Assembly (NCBI GenBank): GCA_963693315.1
Contig: OY856186.1
Coordinates: forward strand, 456,255,217 to 456,319,216
Direction of reading: 5' to 3'
DNA: 64,000 nucleotides
Source of the DNA: Diogma glabrata
Lineage: Eukaryota; Arthropoda; Insecta; Diptera; Cylindrotomidae
Shown: positions 12,731 to 22,935 of the stretch, piece after piece
How the letters are laid out: each line of letters opens with the position of its first letter
Numbering within the stretch: position 1 is the first letter of the stretch
Position numbers and translations under genes: made by a program
Notes under the pieces: model-generated
Database searches by the model: none
The model's input: only the letters and a program-made list of their open reading frames with translations
What the model was told of the DNA's origin: nothing

Positions 12731-13354
12731 CACTTTTTTGGAAATAACTTAAAAACTAGGCGATCGATGATTCATTGAAATGTCTTTTTGAAATATTTGG
12801 ATTTTTTGATTTTTTTAAACCAAACTCGATTCCTTAAAACAAACTTTTGTTTTACTATCTCCTTATCAATGTCCATAAAATATTGATAAAAAATAATATT
12901 CATAGTTTTCTTGTTGTCAGTAGGCGTGGACAAATACATTGTATAACTGTAAAAAATTTCAAGTTGATAGCACTTATAGTTTTTGAGAAAACCGATTATG
13001 TAGAAATTCGGACGGACACCGAAGTCTTACCAATAGGGTACCGTTTTTACTTTTTCAAAGTACGGAACCCTAAAAATGGTGATATTGTTTGAGAAAAATC
13101 GAAAAAAATTTAGCAACGTTGACAAAGTAGACTTTAAGTAGAGTCCACCGCTAGTTTTTTTTAAATATATGGTGCAATGAAAATCTTCTTTCCAGTGTAA
13201 CCAAAAGATGAAAAAATGACGATTAATTGCAAGTCTTAGAAAGAGAATTTCAATTTATTAAAGTTTTAAGAAAATATCTTTATGTTACCTATTTAACTTA
13301 ACGGGAAGTTCTTGGCGTGGCCGCTATGGTCACACCATATCCTACTAGTTTTTT

Positions 13355-13955
13355 AATAAAAAGTGATGTGTAGTAGGCATTACATATGTATCACAACAAC
13401 ACATAAAAACCTTTTAAGACCAAGGTCCGACAACAACATGCGTTCTAAGGACGTTAATGGACGCAAATCTGTTTTTTTTTTGTTTTTTTTTTAATATTTT
13501 TTTGTTAAATAATGGATAACTAACCCATAAATCCTATCACATATAAAATATGACATAGGCCAATATTTCGTGATAGGATAGGGAAAATAAAAATAAAATA
13601 AGAGGTAAAAAGCAAATTTGTTTTAAAAATTTGCAGGAACAAAACTAAAATTGGTTTGCCAATAGTCCAGCTAATGGCATAATCCTTGATTATGGGACAC
13701 AGTATATTTTTCAATGATTAAAGCTCAGATATATAGTTATATGTAGGCTCGTTTCTTCGAGCAAGCTACAGCGTTCCAGCATCAAGGAATATTCATTACC
13801 GTTGACTGAATACAGTTCATCCGCCAGCACCTCTAAGATATCACCTTGGCTAGTGATATCTCACTGCTATTGCCAGTGGTATGTGATATCTCACGTTAAC
13901 TCATATGCCAATAGCAGGGACTGAAGTACGTGGGGTTGTCACACCCGTGGATCAA
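13355..13955 (-). mobile_element. Modular repeat 'E-D-tail', copy A
   Basis: On the minus strand the order is module E (13955-13780, containing GATATCAC..GCTAGTGATATC dyads), a linker, module D (about 13690-13500, with TATGTGATAGGAT and GAAATATTGGCC), an A-rich stretch, then a tail (13480-13355) with CCTTAGAACGCATGTTGTTG and TTATGTGTTGTTGTGA. The tail equals the 3' end of the LINE at 27605-28800. The same order occurs at 22567-22935 and 58035-58770, and without E at 32470-32720. I infer a non-autonomous retroelement using the LINE's 3' recognition sequence. Confidence 0.6.
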
Positions 13956-15153
13956 AAAATTGAAAAAAATTAACAAATTAATAAAAACTGATCCCTCCAT
14001 GCGTACAAATAAAAAGAACAAATTCATTAATCGGATAACGAATCACACGATTATATCAAATTTAAAACACATGCTACAGACCAATCAACTCGCAACTCAT
14101 TTGTCTCTCTCATACAAAAATGTCCATACTTAAAAGAGTATTTAAACATTTGTTGATTGACTTGTTGCACTCACACTGCTCTATCGCAATTTTTAAATTC
14201 TTCTTTGTGTTCAACCTTTACGTTGGTAATGAATATTATTACGGTTATAACAAAACACAACAACAAATTAATGAAACGAATAGTGTCTTAGAACTAGGGC
14301 CAACATAAAATAAATGATTTTATGAATCAAATCAACATAACGTAAAATAATCGAATACCAATACTAATATTTTCTCAAGGTTTCTAAAAAGTGGCCTTTC
14401 TGGTCTTGATTGTAGTACGTTGATCCTCTTGTCCAATAAAACAATCAGCTAGTTCATTTAGTAGCACAAGATTGATGAAAAGTTATCCCAAAAGTAATCA
14501 GCATCAAATGCAATAATAATCATAAGCATCCAGATTAAGACGACTGATTTTTTGATCGATTTAAAATTTTAATGTGTATTGTGTTGAGTTGTCAATAGTA
14601 CATTTATAGTTCGTTTGTTGTTTACTGTTATAATAAAACTAAAATGTCAAAACGTAAGTTGACATTTGGAAGAGATAAAAAAGATTGAAAAGACTGGAAA
14701 AGGGGGGAACTAGAATAAAATGTAACAAAGAAATGCAAGGCATACCAACATGTGTGGGTGAAACTATCACTGCTAGTTATCCCTCAACAAGCTAGCAACA
14801 AATTTTTAGTTGTAATTTCCCAAGGGCGGTGATAATTCGAAATAATGTTTTGCCAAAAATTTCAAGAACAGGTATTTGCCAGAAAGTTCGAAAGCAAGTA
14901 CCTTTGGCCTATGGCCTCGTGCTTTTATCAATACCACTTACTTGAGGAATTTTCCTAAAAATTATGAGAATTTATCAACGAACGAGGGGAATTCGTTTAG
15001 AAAATTTTGTGCCATTTTTCATTTCTTTATATATTTTTCATGAATTATACGTTGCCCTACAACGATATCAGTTAATTATTTCAAAAATTATTTCATAATT
15101 TTTAATATCCCAGTAGGCCAGGCGTATAACTATTTGTTATTAGTATAATTCAA
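13956..15153. other. Spacer without recognised gene
   Basis: Open frames at 13930-14133 and 14120-14308 have no recognised domain and A+T-driven composition. An upstream stop at 15127-15129, in frame with the ATG at 15154, marks the boundary of the next gene. Confidence 0.4.
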
Positions 15154-15643
15154 ATGTTATTGGTGAAATTGAATGATTTCATTACATTTTTGGGAATTTT
15201 ATTGGGTTTTACATTGGGATTTACATTTGGAATGAAACTTATTCCACCCCGTGAAGTTCGTTGGAACACAATGCCCGATGGTATCAAGTCATTCTTGGAA
15301 AATCGAGGTAATCTGGTTCAGTTATGTCGAGACCAAAAGAGACCGATTACATTATTGTAACGCAATTTAATTTTTAAAAGACGACTTAGATACTGACATA
15401 TAACAAAAATTATAAATAATATTAATATTGTAATGAATCCTAAAACATATGCTTAGTTACCTAGAGCCAAAGTTCAAAGATTTTAAACGGCAATCGCAGT
15501 TGCTGAAATTTGGCATAAACTGGAACTCGATCTTAAACTACAAGAGCAACCTGTAGAAGCTGAAAAACATTTTTATCGCAAGAGAAACATGACTTTAGAA
15601 ATACCTCATTACCTAGTTAATATGTTTGACCATCGATTTTTAG
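15154..15643 (+). CDS. First two exons of a type II (signal-anchor) membrane protein, unidentified
   Basis: Exon 1 (15154-15307) starts with an ATG behind an in-frame stop. It encodes a short polar N-terminus, one hydrophobic segment (LGILLGFTLGFTFG, residues 13-26) and then a basic, proline-containing stem. It ends GAG|GTAATC. Exon 2 (15500-15643) follows AATCGCAG, keeps phase 1 exactly, and codes for a soluble helical segment with AEIWHKLEL, an N-glycosylation motif (NMT) and EIPHYLVNMFDHRF. It ends TAG|GTAAAC, again phase 1. The intron is 192 bases. One TM anchor followed by a lumenal stem is typical of Golgi enzymes such as glycosyltransferases, but I cannot name a family. The later exons were not found before the MITE at 16517. 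Both exons look more coding-like than their surroundings. Confidence 0.55.
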
Positions 15644-16516
15644 GTAAACTTTTGAATAACCATATTTACATATCGATTTTCCATCTCCTGTTTCTTTAAC
15701 GATTGCAATTTCCACTATCATCTCAATAAACCATTTTCATATCATCTCAATATACAATTAGAGGCATTCTTCTACAGACAAAAATTAGACTTTAAAAAAA
15801 GCGTATTACATCTATGTTTAATACTACTAGGAATCGCCCAGTGGCCAAAATTCGGCCATTGTAAATGGAAATTGTAAATAAACCTCCCAACAAAATACCT
15901 ACAGCACATATCTCAGATTTTGATTAATCAATTTAATTGATTTTGAACTGCGAAACAAATAACTTGAAAAAAAAACAAAATAACCGAACAAAAAACTCCA
16001 AAAATACTCCTATGACATTTTTCCTTTTCTCCTCAAAAAATCATTAAAATTCAAAAAAAATTTTCAGCTCATCTACTACTCAAGACCTTTCCAACGATAT
16101 ACATATTGCCACACTTTTAATGGGGTAAAGATTTTTAAATTGTACCACTAAAATAGTTCTAACGTATTTATATATAGATAACCAGATTCTACATAACAAA
16201 AAACATTTTCTATTAATTTACATTAAATGACGCAACATAACAATCAAAGAAAAAAATTTGCTAATTGTTAGAGAATTTCTTTGAATATGAATACTCTTAA
16301 TTCAGTAAATTATTTGTGATATAACATCACCCCGATGGAAAATATCCCATCAAGAATAATATAAGAACTGAATCTAAAAAATTATGGTGCAAATTATGAA
16401 ACTTTTTGCAATCCATACAATTTTCGACCGATCTAGTTTTGAACCAATGAGAAAATTTTAAACTTTAAAAAAGTTTATCATTCTCATCAGGGCTAGCCGA
16501 CTAGATAAACTCTACC
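15644..16516. other. Probable intron or spacer after exon 2
   Basis: No further exon could be supported. Unread through by any long frame. Of interest, about 32 bases at 15346-15378 in the preceding small intron (TTGTAACGCAATTTAATTTT) recur at 17285-17315. Confidence 0.35.
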
Positions 16517-16823
16517 AAAAAATGTCAATGTTAAATATAAACCAAAATTAGGTTACAACTCTAGCGAAGTATGAAATCAAAAAATTTACATAAACATATA
16601 TTTAATAAATTCAGGTTTAGTCAATTAATTTCTCTGGTGATCACTGTTTTGTTATACTCTAGACATACTAGTATTGAATAACAAACTCATATCGGTGAGA
16701 AGAAGATGACTAGTCTTCCCTTGTGTTATATGTTATGCTATATGTTTAATTTAGATTTTTTGTTTTTATACTTCGCTAGAGTTGTAACCTAATTTTTGAT
16801 TTATATTTAACGTTGACATTTTT
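16517..16823. mobile_element. MITE with about 70-bp inverted terminal repeats
   Basis: Left arm 16517-16585 and right arm 16754-16823 are near-perfect inverted copies carrying AGGTTACAACTCTAGCGAAG and TGTCAATGTTAAATATAA. The central 170 bp is non-coding. Confidence 0.75.
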
Positions 16824-17421
16824 GTACTGTATTGAGATGTTTTTGTAATATTGTTGTGATTGATTAAATTGTGAAAGACCCTATGTCTAGATGTGAATGA
16901 TTTTTCTCTGTTCGTTTAATTTGTTTGTACCAATGTTGTAAGACGAAAAAAAAATCCGTAGCTTTATGCGTTTTGTTATAAAACATTATATTTATTTTCT
17001 CAATACGTTATTTCGTTATAAAACAGAAAAATATTATATTTCGTTGTATTATAACGTTATAATTACGTTATTTTGAAATTAAATGTATTTAAATGCACAA
17101 AAATCGAAAATCTCGAAAGAACAGTTACTTTTTGCATGCAAATTATAAAAATATTAATTTTATACAATTGTAGTAAAAGAAAATTTAATAATTAAAAACA
17201 TTTTTGCACTTTGGTTTTCATATAATACAAAAAGGTAATCCAAAAAGCCGAAATGAGATATTAACGTTATCGTTACGTTTTACATTATTGTAACGCAATT
17301 TAATTTTTAAAACGTTATGAAAGTAATTATTACTAATAACAATATTTCATTTCGTTTCTTCATTTTTGCGTTACGTTTCAAGTAACGTTTTGCAAAACTG
17401 GTTTGTAACGGCCAAAATCTG
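16824..17421. repeat. Degenerate ACGTTAT-rich A+T tract
   Basis: AACGTTAT, CGTTATAA and TTACGTTA variants recur many times between about 16970 and 17400. The period is irregular. No coding sequence. Confidence 0.45.
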
Positions 17422-17763
17422 CCGTTTTGATACAAAATTAGAACTCAATTCTTCATATAAATGTGGTTTTACACATCGAATTTATTTTTTAAAAGGTTTC
17501 CATTCATCTCAATTGCTGTGATTAGGTTTTCTCATGCTAACAAATAAATATTAACCCATACACAAAAATCTGCGGTGTACAAGGTAGATTTTTGTGTACG
17601 GCAGATTTTTGAGTATGGCTTAATATTTGTTTGTTAGAAGAGAAAACCTAATCATAGCAATTGAGATGAATGGAAACCTTTTAAAAAATAAAGTCGATGT
17701 GTAAAACCACATCGATATGAAGAATTGAGTTCTAATTTTGTATCTAATTTTATATCGAAACGG
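17422..17763. mobile_element. Almost fully palindromic MITE, about 342 bp
   Basis: The arms start CCGTTTTGATA and end TATCGAAACGG and share long inner stretches such as AGAACTCAATTCTTCATAT and AAGGTTTCCATTCATCTCAA. The centre near 17587 holds a second, imperfect pair around ACACAAAAATCTGC. One arm carries an extra ATAAAATTAG-like duplication. Confidence 0.8.
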
Positions 17764-18329
17764 ATGCCAACGTTTTTGACATGTTTTAAATATGATAATA
17801 TTTTTTACATAAATTTAGATACAAAATTATAATTAATGATAGTGATTTTTTTGATTTAAAATCATATTTTGAAAAAAAAAATAAAAGCAAAACAAAATTG
17901 ACAAAGGTAATAAGAAAAGAAAAATTATTAATAATATGAATTTCTATTGTGTTAAATTTGAAGGGAAGTTCTTGTAGGTAAAACAAAAACTTATTATGTA
18001 TTATTAATAATAGTGAAATATATGTTATAAATAAAAGGATTGTTGTAAATTGATTATTTCACAAGGAATTGGGGAAAACTTAACAAAGTAAGTAAACAGT
18101 ACAACGGGTTTAAAGAAAGTATTACCATTTGAGTATTACCATTTGTCAATGTCATGAATTTTTATAAAGCGAAAGTTTCTTTCACCATGTTTCTGGATTA
18201 TAAGGTTGATTATAAAGTAGTTACATTTTCTTCAACTACTGTGAAACAAGATTATACCAAGTAACTGTAGGTTATGAAAGAATGGGGAACGGGTGGGGAA
18301 AAGAATTTAGTGAACCAGATTGAGATTTT
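17764..18329. other. A+T-rich spacer
   Basis: Nothing recognised. Confidence 0.4.
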
Positions 18330-19984
18330 TGACTTTTGTCAAAATTCTAAAAATATTCCAAAAATTATTAAAAATCATGTATTAAAACTTTTTTCAAAAT
18401 TCTAAAACTGGTAAAAATTAAAACAAAATCAAAACTTGAAACTTTTTCCAAAATTATAATAAAATCAAAAATTTAAAATATTTCAAAATTCTAAAAATAT
18501 TTCAAAAATTATAACAATATCAAAAATTGAATTTTTTCCAAAATTATAATAAAATCAAAGATTTAAACTGTTTCAAAATTCTAAAAATATTCCAAAAATT
18601 CTTACAAAATCAAAAATTGAAACTTTTTTCAAAATTCTAAAAAAAAATTTAAAATTCAAAACTTCTATTTTCCAAAATTCTAAAAATATTCAAAAAATCA
18701 GAATAAAATCGAATATTTAAACTTTTTTTAAATTCTAATAATATTCAAAAAATTCTTATAGATTCAAAAAATTGAGACTTTAAAATTTTTCAAAATTCTA
18801 AAAATATTTCGAAAATTCTTACAAAATCAATAATAGAAACTTTTTTCAAAATTCTAAAAATATTCCAAAAGTTAGAATAAAATCAAATATTTAAACTTTT
18901 TCTAAATTCTAATATTTCTCAAAAATTCTTATAAATTCAAAAAATTGAGACTTTCCAAAATTATAATAAAATCAAAAATTTAAAATTTTTCAAAATTCTA
19001 AAAATATTCCAAAAATTCTTACAAAATCAAAAATTGAAACTTTTTTCAAAATTCTAAAAAAAAATTTAAAATTCAAAAATTCTATTTTTTAAAATTCTAA
19101 AAATATTCAAAAAATTAGAATAAAATCGAATATTTAAACTTTTTTTAAATTCTAATAATATTCAAAAAATTCTTATAGATTCAAAAAATTGAGACTTTAA
19201 AATTTTTCAAAATTCTAAAAATATTTCGAAAATTCTTACAAAATCAATAATAGAAACTTTTTTCAAAATTCTAAAAATATATTTAAAATTCAAAAATTTT
19301 TTGTTCAAAATTCTAAAAATATTCCAAAAGTTAGAATAAAATCAAATATTTAAACTTTTTCTAAATTCTAATATTTCTCAAAAATTATTATAAAATCAAA
19401 AAATTGAGACTTTCCAAAATTATACTAAAATCAAAAATTTAAAATTTTTCAAAATTCTAAAAATTTTCCAAAAATTCTTACAAAATCAAAAATTGAAACT
19501 TTTTTCAAAATTCTAAAAATATATTTAAATTCAAAAATTCTAAAAATATTCCAAAAATTAGAATAAAATCAAATATTTAAACTTTTTCTAAATTCTAATA
19601 ATATTCCAAAAAATTTTATAAATTCAAAAATCAAAATTTTTTCAAAATTCTAAAAATATTGCAAAAATTATAACAATATAAAAAATTGAAACTTTTTCCA
19701 AAATTATAATAAAATCAAAAATTTTAAATTTTTCAAAATTCTAAAAATATTCCAAAAATTCTTACAAAATCAAAAATTGAATCTTTTTTCAAAATTCTAA
19801 AAATATATTTAAAATTCAAAAATTCTATTTTTTAAAATTCTAAAAATATTCCAAAAATTAGAATAAAATCAGATATAAAATCAAATATAATATCAAATAT
19901 TAAACTTTTTCTAAATTCTAATAATATTCCAAAAATTATAATAAAATCTAAAATTTAAAATTCTTCAAAATTCTAAATAAATTC
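18330..19984 (+). repeat. A+T-rich minisatellite, forward orientation
   Basis: A long array built of CAAAATTCTAAAAATATTCC, AAAAATTCTTACAAAATC and AAAAATTGAAACTTTTTTC segments in varying order. The basic repeat is about 55-65 bp, with higher-order blocks of about 350-400 bp (for example 18600-18950 against 19010-19380). There is no open frame. Sense strand is arbitrary. Confidence 0.85.
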
Positions 19985-20310
19985 CAATATTTTTAGAATT
20001 TCGGCAAAAGTTTTAATTTTTGATTTTGTAAGAATTTTTGGAATATTTTTAGAATTTTGGAAAATTTTAAATTTTTGATTTTATTATAATTTTTGGAATT
20101 TTGAAAAAAAAATTCAATATTTGATTTTGTAATAATTTTTGCAATATTTTTAGAATTTTGGAAAAAGTTTGAATTTTTAAGAATTTTTGAAATATTATTG
20201 GAATTTAGAAAAAATTTAAGTATTTGATTTTATTCTAATTTTTGGAATATTTTTGGAATGTTGAAAAAGTTTGATTTTATTTAATTTAACAATATTTTTG
20301 GAATTTTGAT
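19985..20310 (-). repeat. Same minisatellite in inverted orientation
   Basis: From about 19985 the motif appears as its reverse complement (TTTTTAGAATTTTGG, TTTGATTTTGTAAGAATTTT). The switch is abrupt and ends at the hairpin element that starts at 20318. Confidence 0.8.
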
Positions 20311-20317
20311 TATAACT

Positions 20318-20833
20318 TGCCGGCAACGTATTGATGTTTTGTGTTAGTTTTGTAATAAATTTTACACAGAGATAAAAAATACTTGTACTTTAATAAAGAG
20401 TTATGTTTGATATACATCGCTGCCCAGAACTAAAAACCATGTCCTCATAAAAGTTTTTTGCCGAAAACTATATCAAAATCCTTAACCCAGACCGAAGTCT
20501 TGACATCTCAGAGCTGTGAGATTTCAGCTCCTCCATATTTTTTTCTTGTTTTTACAATTTAATCTTTTCATTTTTTTTTGTTTTGTCATCATAGTTATCA
20601 AGTCAATATGAAAATATGAAGGGGCTGAGATTTCAAGGCTCTGAGATATCAAAACTTCGGTCTGGGTAAAGGATTTTGATATAGTTTTCGGCAGAAAACT
20701 TTTATGTGGACATGGTTTTTAGTTTTGGGCAGCGATGTATATCAAACATAAAACTCTTTGTTAAAGTACATGTATTCTACATGTATTGTACATTATGTAC
20801 AAAACTAACACGAAACATCAATACGCTGCCGGA
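20318..20833. mobile_element. Long-armed palindromic element, about 516 bp
   Basis: Arms of about 200 bp run 20318-20530 and 20612-20833. They share GCGTATTGATGTTT-type ends, TTAGTTTTGTA, GATATACATCGCTGCCCA, AACTATATCAAAATCCTT and CCAGACCGAAGT. The loop is near 20575. Non-coding. It lies exactly between inverted and forward minisatellite stretches. Confidence 0.8.
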
Positions 20834-20934
20834 ATATTGTAACAGATCATAAATTAACGTAAGTGAAAAGATGATACACTCAGCAAACTACTCAAAAACC
20901 TCTCCTCTTAGCGTTTCGAGAAAATAGTACAAAA

Positions 20935-21545
20935 TCACAAATTCATATTTCTTTCAAAATTCCAAAAATATTGTAAAAATTGAATAAAATCAAAAATTCA
21001 AACTTTTTTAAAAAATTCTAAAAATATTGCACAAATTATAACAAAATTAAAAATACAAACTTTTTTTAAAATTCCAAAAATATTCCAAAAATTAGAATAA
21101 AATCAAATATTTAAACTTTTTCTAAATTCTAATAATACATACTTCAAAAATTCTTACAAATTCAAAAATTCAAACTTTTTCCAAAATTCTAAAAATATTG
21201 CAAAAATTATAACAATATCAAAAATTGAAACTTTTTTCAAAATTTCAAAAATTATAATAAAATCAAAAATTAAAAATTTTTCAAAGTTCAAAAATTATTC
21301 CAAAAATTCTTACAAAATTAAAAATTGAAACTTTTTTCAAAATTCTAAAAATATATATATAAAATTCACAAAATCAAAAATTCTATTTTTTTTAAATTCC
21401 AAAAATATTGCAAAAATTATAACAAAATCAAAAATTAAAACTTTTTTCAAAATTCTAAAAATATTGCAAAAATTATTACAAAATCTAAAATACAAACTTT
21501 TTTCAATATTCCAAAAATATTTCAAAAACTATAACATATTAAAAA
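20935..21545 (+). repeat. Same minisatellite family, forward orientation again
   Basis: Forward-orientation TTCCAAAAATATT, AAAATTCTAAAAATATTGC and AATCAAAAATT motifs resume after the hairpin. More diverged than the array at 18330-19984. Confidence 0.8.
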
Positions 21546-21559
21546 ATGTCCATGTCCAA

Positions 21560-22120
21560 TTTCATGTTCGATTACATTTACGTCACACAAACAACTAAAT
21601 TTTTTTTTCCAAGAAATTGGCTTAAAAAAAATGAAATCATTTTTTGACTCACTTGACAATATTTTTTTGACAAACTTATAATGCAATAAAATTTTAAACA
21701 ATAATAATTTCATGTTCAATTACATTTCATTTTATATAGATAACTAATTTTATTGTTTTCTAAAAAAATAAATAAATAATCAATCTTTTGACACACTTGA
21801 CATTATTTTTTTGACAAACTTATAATGCCGTAATTCTCTATAATAATAATAAAATTTCATGTCATACAAATAACTAATTTTATGTTTTTCCGAAAAATTG
21901 GGGTAAAAATTATATAAAAAATTTTTCTTTTGACACACTTGACAACATTTTTGTGACAAACTTCTAATGCAATATTCTAGTTTGTGATCTCACATACCAA
22001 TCCCGACCATCAAGATTTCTCCACGTTCTTTGTTCCTACTCGTAATCACTTAAAATGAACGTTTTTTAAGCAAAAAATATGCATATTTCCTTGTTTTGAC
22101 ACACCTGACGATTTTTTTGA
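21560..22120. repeat. Tandem repeat of about 145 bp, four diverged units
   Basis: TTTTGACACACTTGACAA..TTTTTTTGACAAACTT recurs near 21645, 21786, 21935 and 22096, with ACAAATAACTAATTTTATG and TTCATGT in the same relative places. Confidence 0.75.
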
Positions 22121-22566
22121 CGAACTTCAGGTACAGTTATCGAACACATATTCCATTCGGCTCTTACCATTGAGTAGACCTATTTTTAGAAATCAAAATT
22201 TTTAAAATCCCTTTAGCGGTTTTCTAGATTTCGTCGGTTGTGACGGCCGGCCGGCAGACAGACATACATTTTATATTATTTATTTTTATTTTTTGATTTT
22301 TTGGAATCGTTATGACCTAAAACGTCGATAAATGCCCAAAAAAGTGGGGATAAGAATTTCAGTTTTGGCTCATGAATGTAATAATTAGGTCTTTCAGACC
22401 GAAGTAATCTTGAATTATATTTTTCATAGTTTTCCCGGGCAAAAGGCCATTTAATTATTTTGTGATTACAATATTCCCGTTATATACAGAAAACTGTTTA
22501 TTACACTTTTCATACTATCAACGCAGGGAAGGTTCAATTCCTGTTGAGTTGTAAAATTTATGTTTG
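22121..22566. other. Spacer with a GGCCGGCCGGCAGACAGACA phrase
   Basis: The phrase at about 22244-22263, next to AGCGGTTTTCTAGATTT, resembles the GACGGCCGGACGGACAGA end sequences of dispersed insect repeats. No partner end was located. Confidence 0.35.
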
Positions 22567-22935
22567 ATCTAGGAGTGTGACAGCCTCGAGAAATCAAGTC
22601 TCTGCTATTGGTATATTAGCTAACGTGAGATTTCAGATACCACCGGCAGTAGCAGTTATAGATATCACTAGCCAAGGTGATATCTTAGCGGTGTTTATAA
22701 CGCATAAACTCTATTCAGTTAACTGTAGCACTATCAATTTTAATTACGGTGTATTACTTCTTATTTTCTTTTTATTTCGACCATCCTTGTATGAAATATT
22801 GGCCTTTGTCATATTTTATATGTGATAGGATTCGTTATGATAGGATTCCTAAAAAAAACATTATAAAAACAAAAACAAAAAATTTGCGTCCAAATCAGCA
22901 TATTGTTGTACGAGCTAGGTCTTAAATGATTTTTA
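22567..22935 (+). mobile_element. Modular repeat 'E-D-tail', copy B
   Basis: Plus-strand order: module E (22567-22700, GTGATATCTTAGCGG and its dyads), shortened module D (22790-22850, GAAATATTGGCC and TATGTGATAGGAT), A-rich stretch, then the LINE-like tail (22885-22935, TTTGCGTCC and a decayed GTTGTTG/GGTCTTAAA). The same order is found in reverse orientation at 13355-13955. Confidence 0.6.

Larger units (their letters stand above)
10707..13310. mobile_element. Composite repeat of about 2.6 kb with ACTTCCCG / CGGGAAGT ends
   Basis: The left end is a perfect short palindrome, AACTTCCCG-ATA-CGGGAAGTT (10707-10727), and the right end reads AACGGGAAGTT (about 13300-13310). The first part contains two diverged direct copies of about 570 bp beginning with a TTCCCGATA block (10707 and about 11282). 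Both include TTTTTAGCTGGCAGT, a GT-rich microsatellite, CCCAGTCCTTTTCTA and TTTTTTAGTGGTTTCC. The middle has three tandem units of about 285 bp. The right part has CGGACGGACACCGAAG and GTACGGAACCCTAAAA, phrases that recur in dispersed insect repeats. No transposase frame is visible. The class is unknown. Confidence 0.55.

Noticed and set aside
21337..21525. Minus-strand frame with repeated peptide pattern
   Set aside because: It lies in the A+T-rich minisatellite and simply mirrors the DNA repeat.
18330..21545. CRISPR-like array
   Set aside because: Repeats are A+T-rich, variable and without regular unique spacers; this is a eukaryotic minisatellite.
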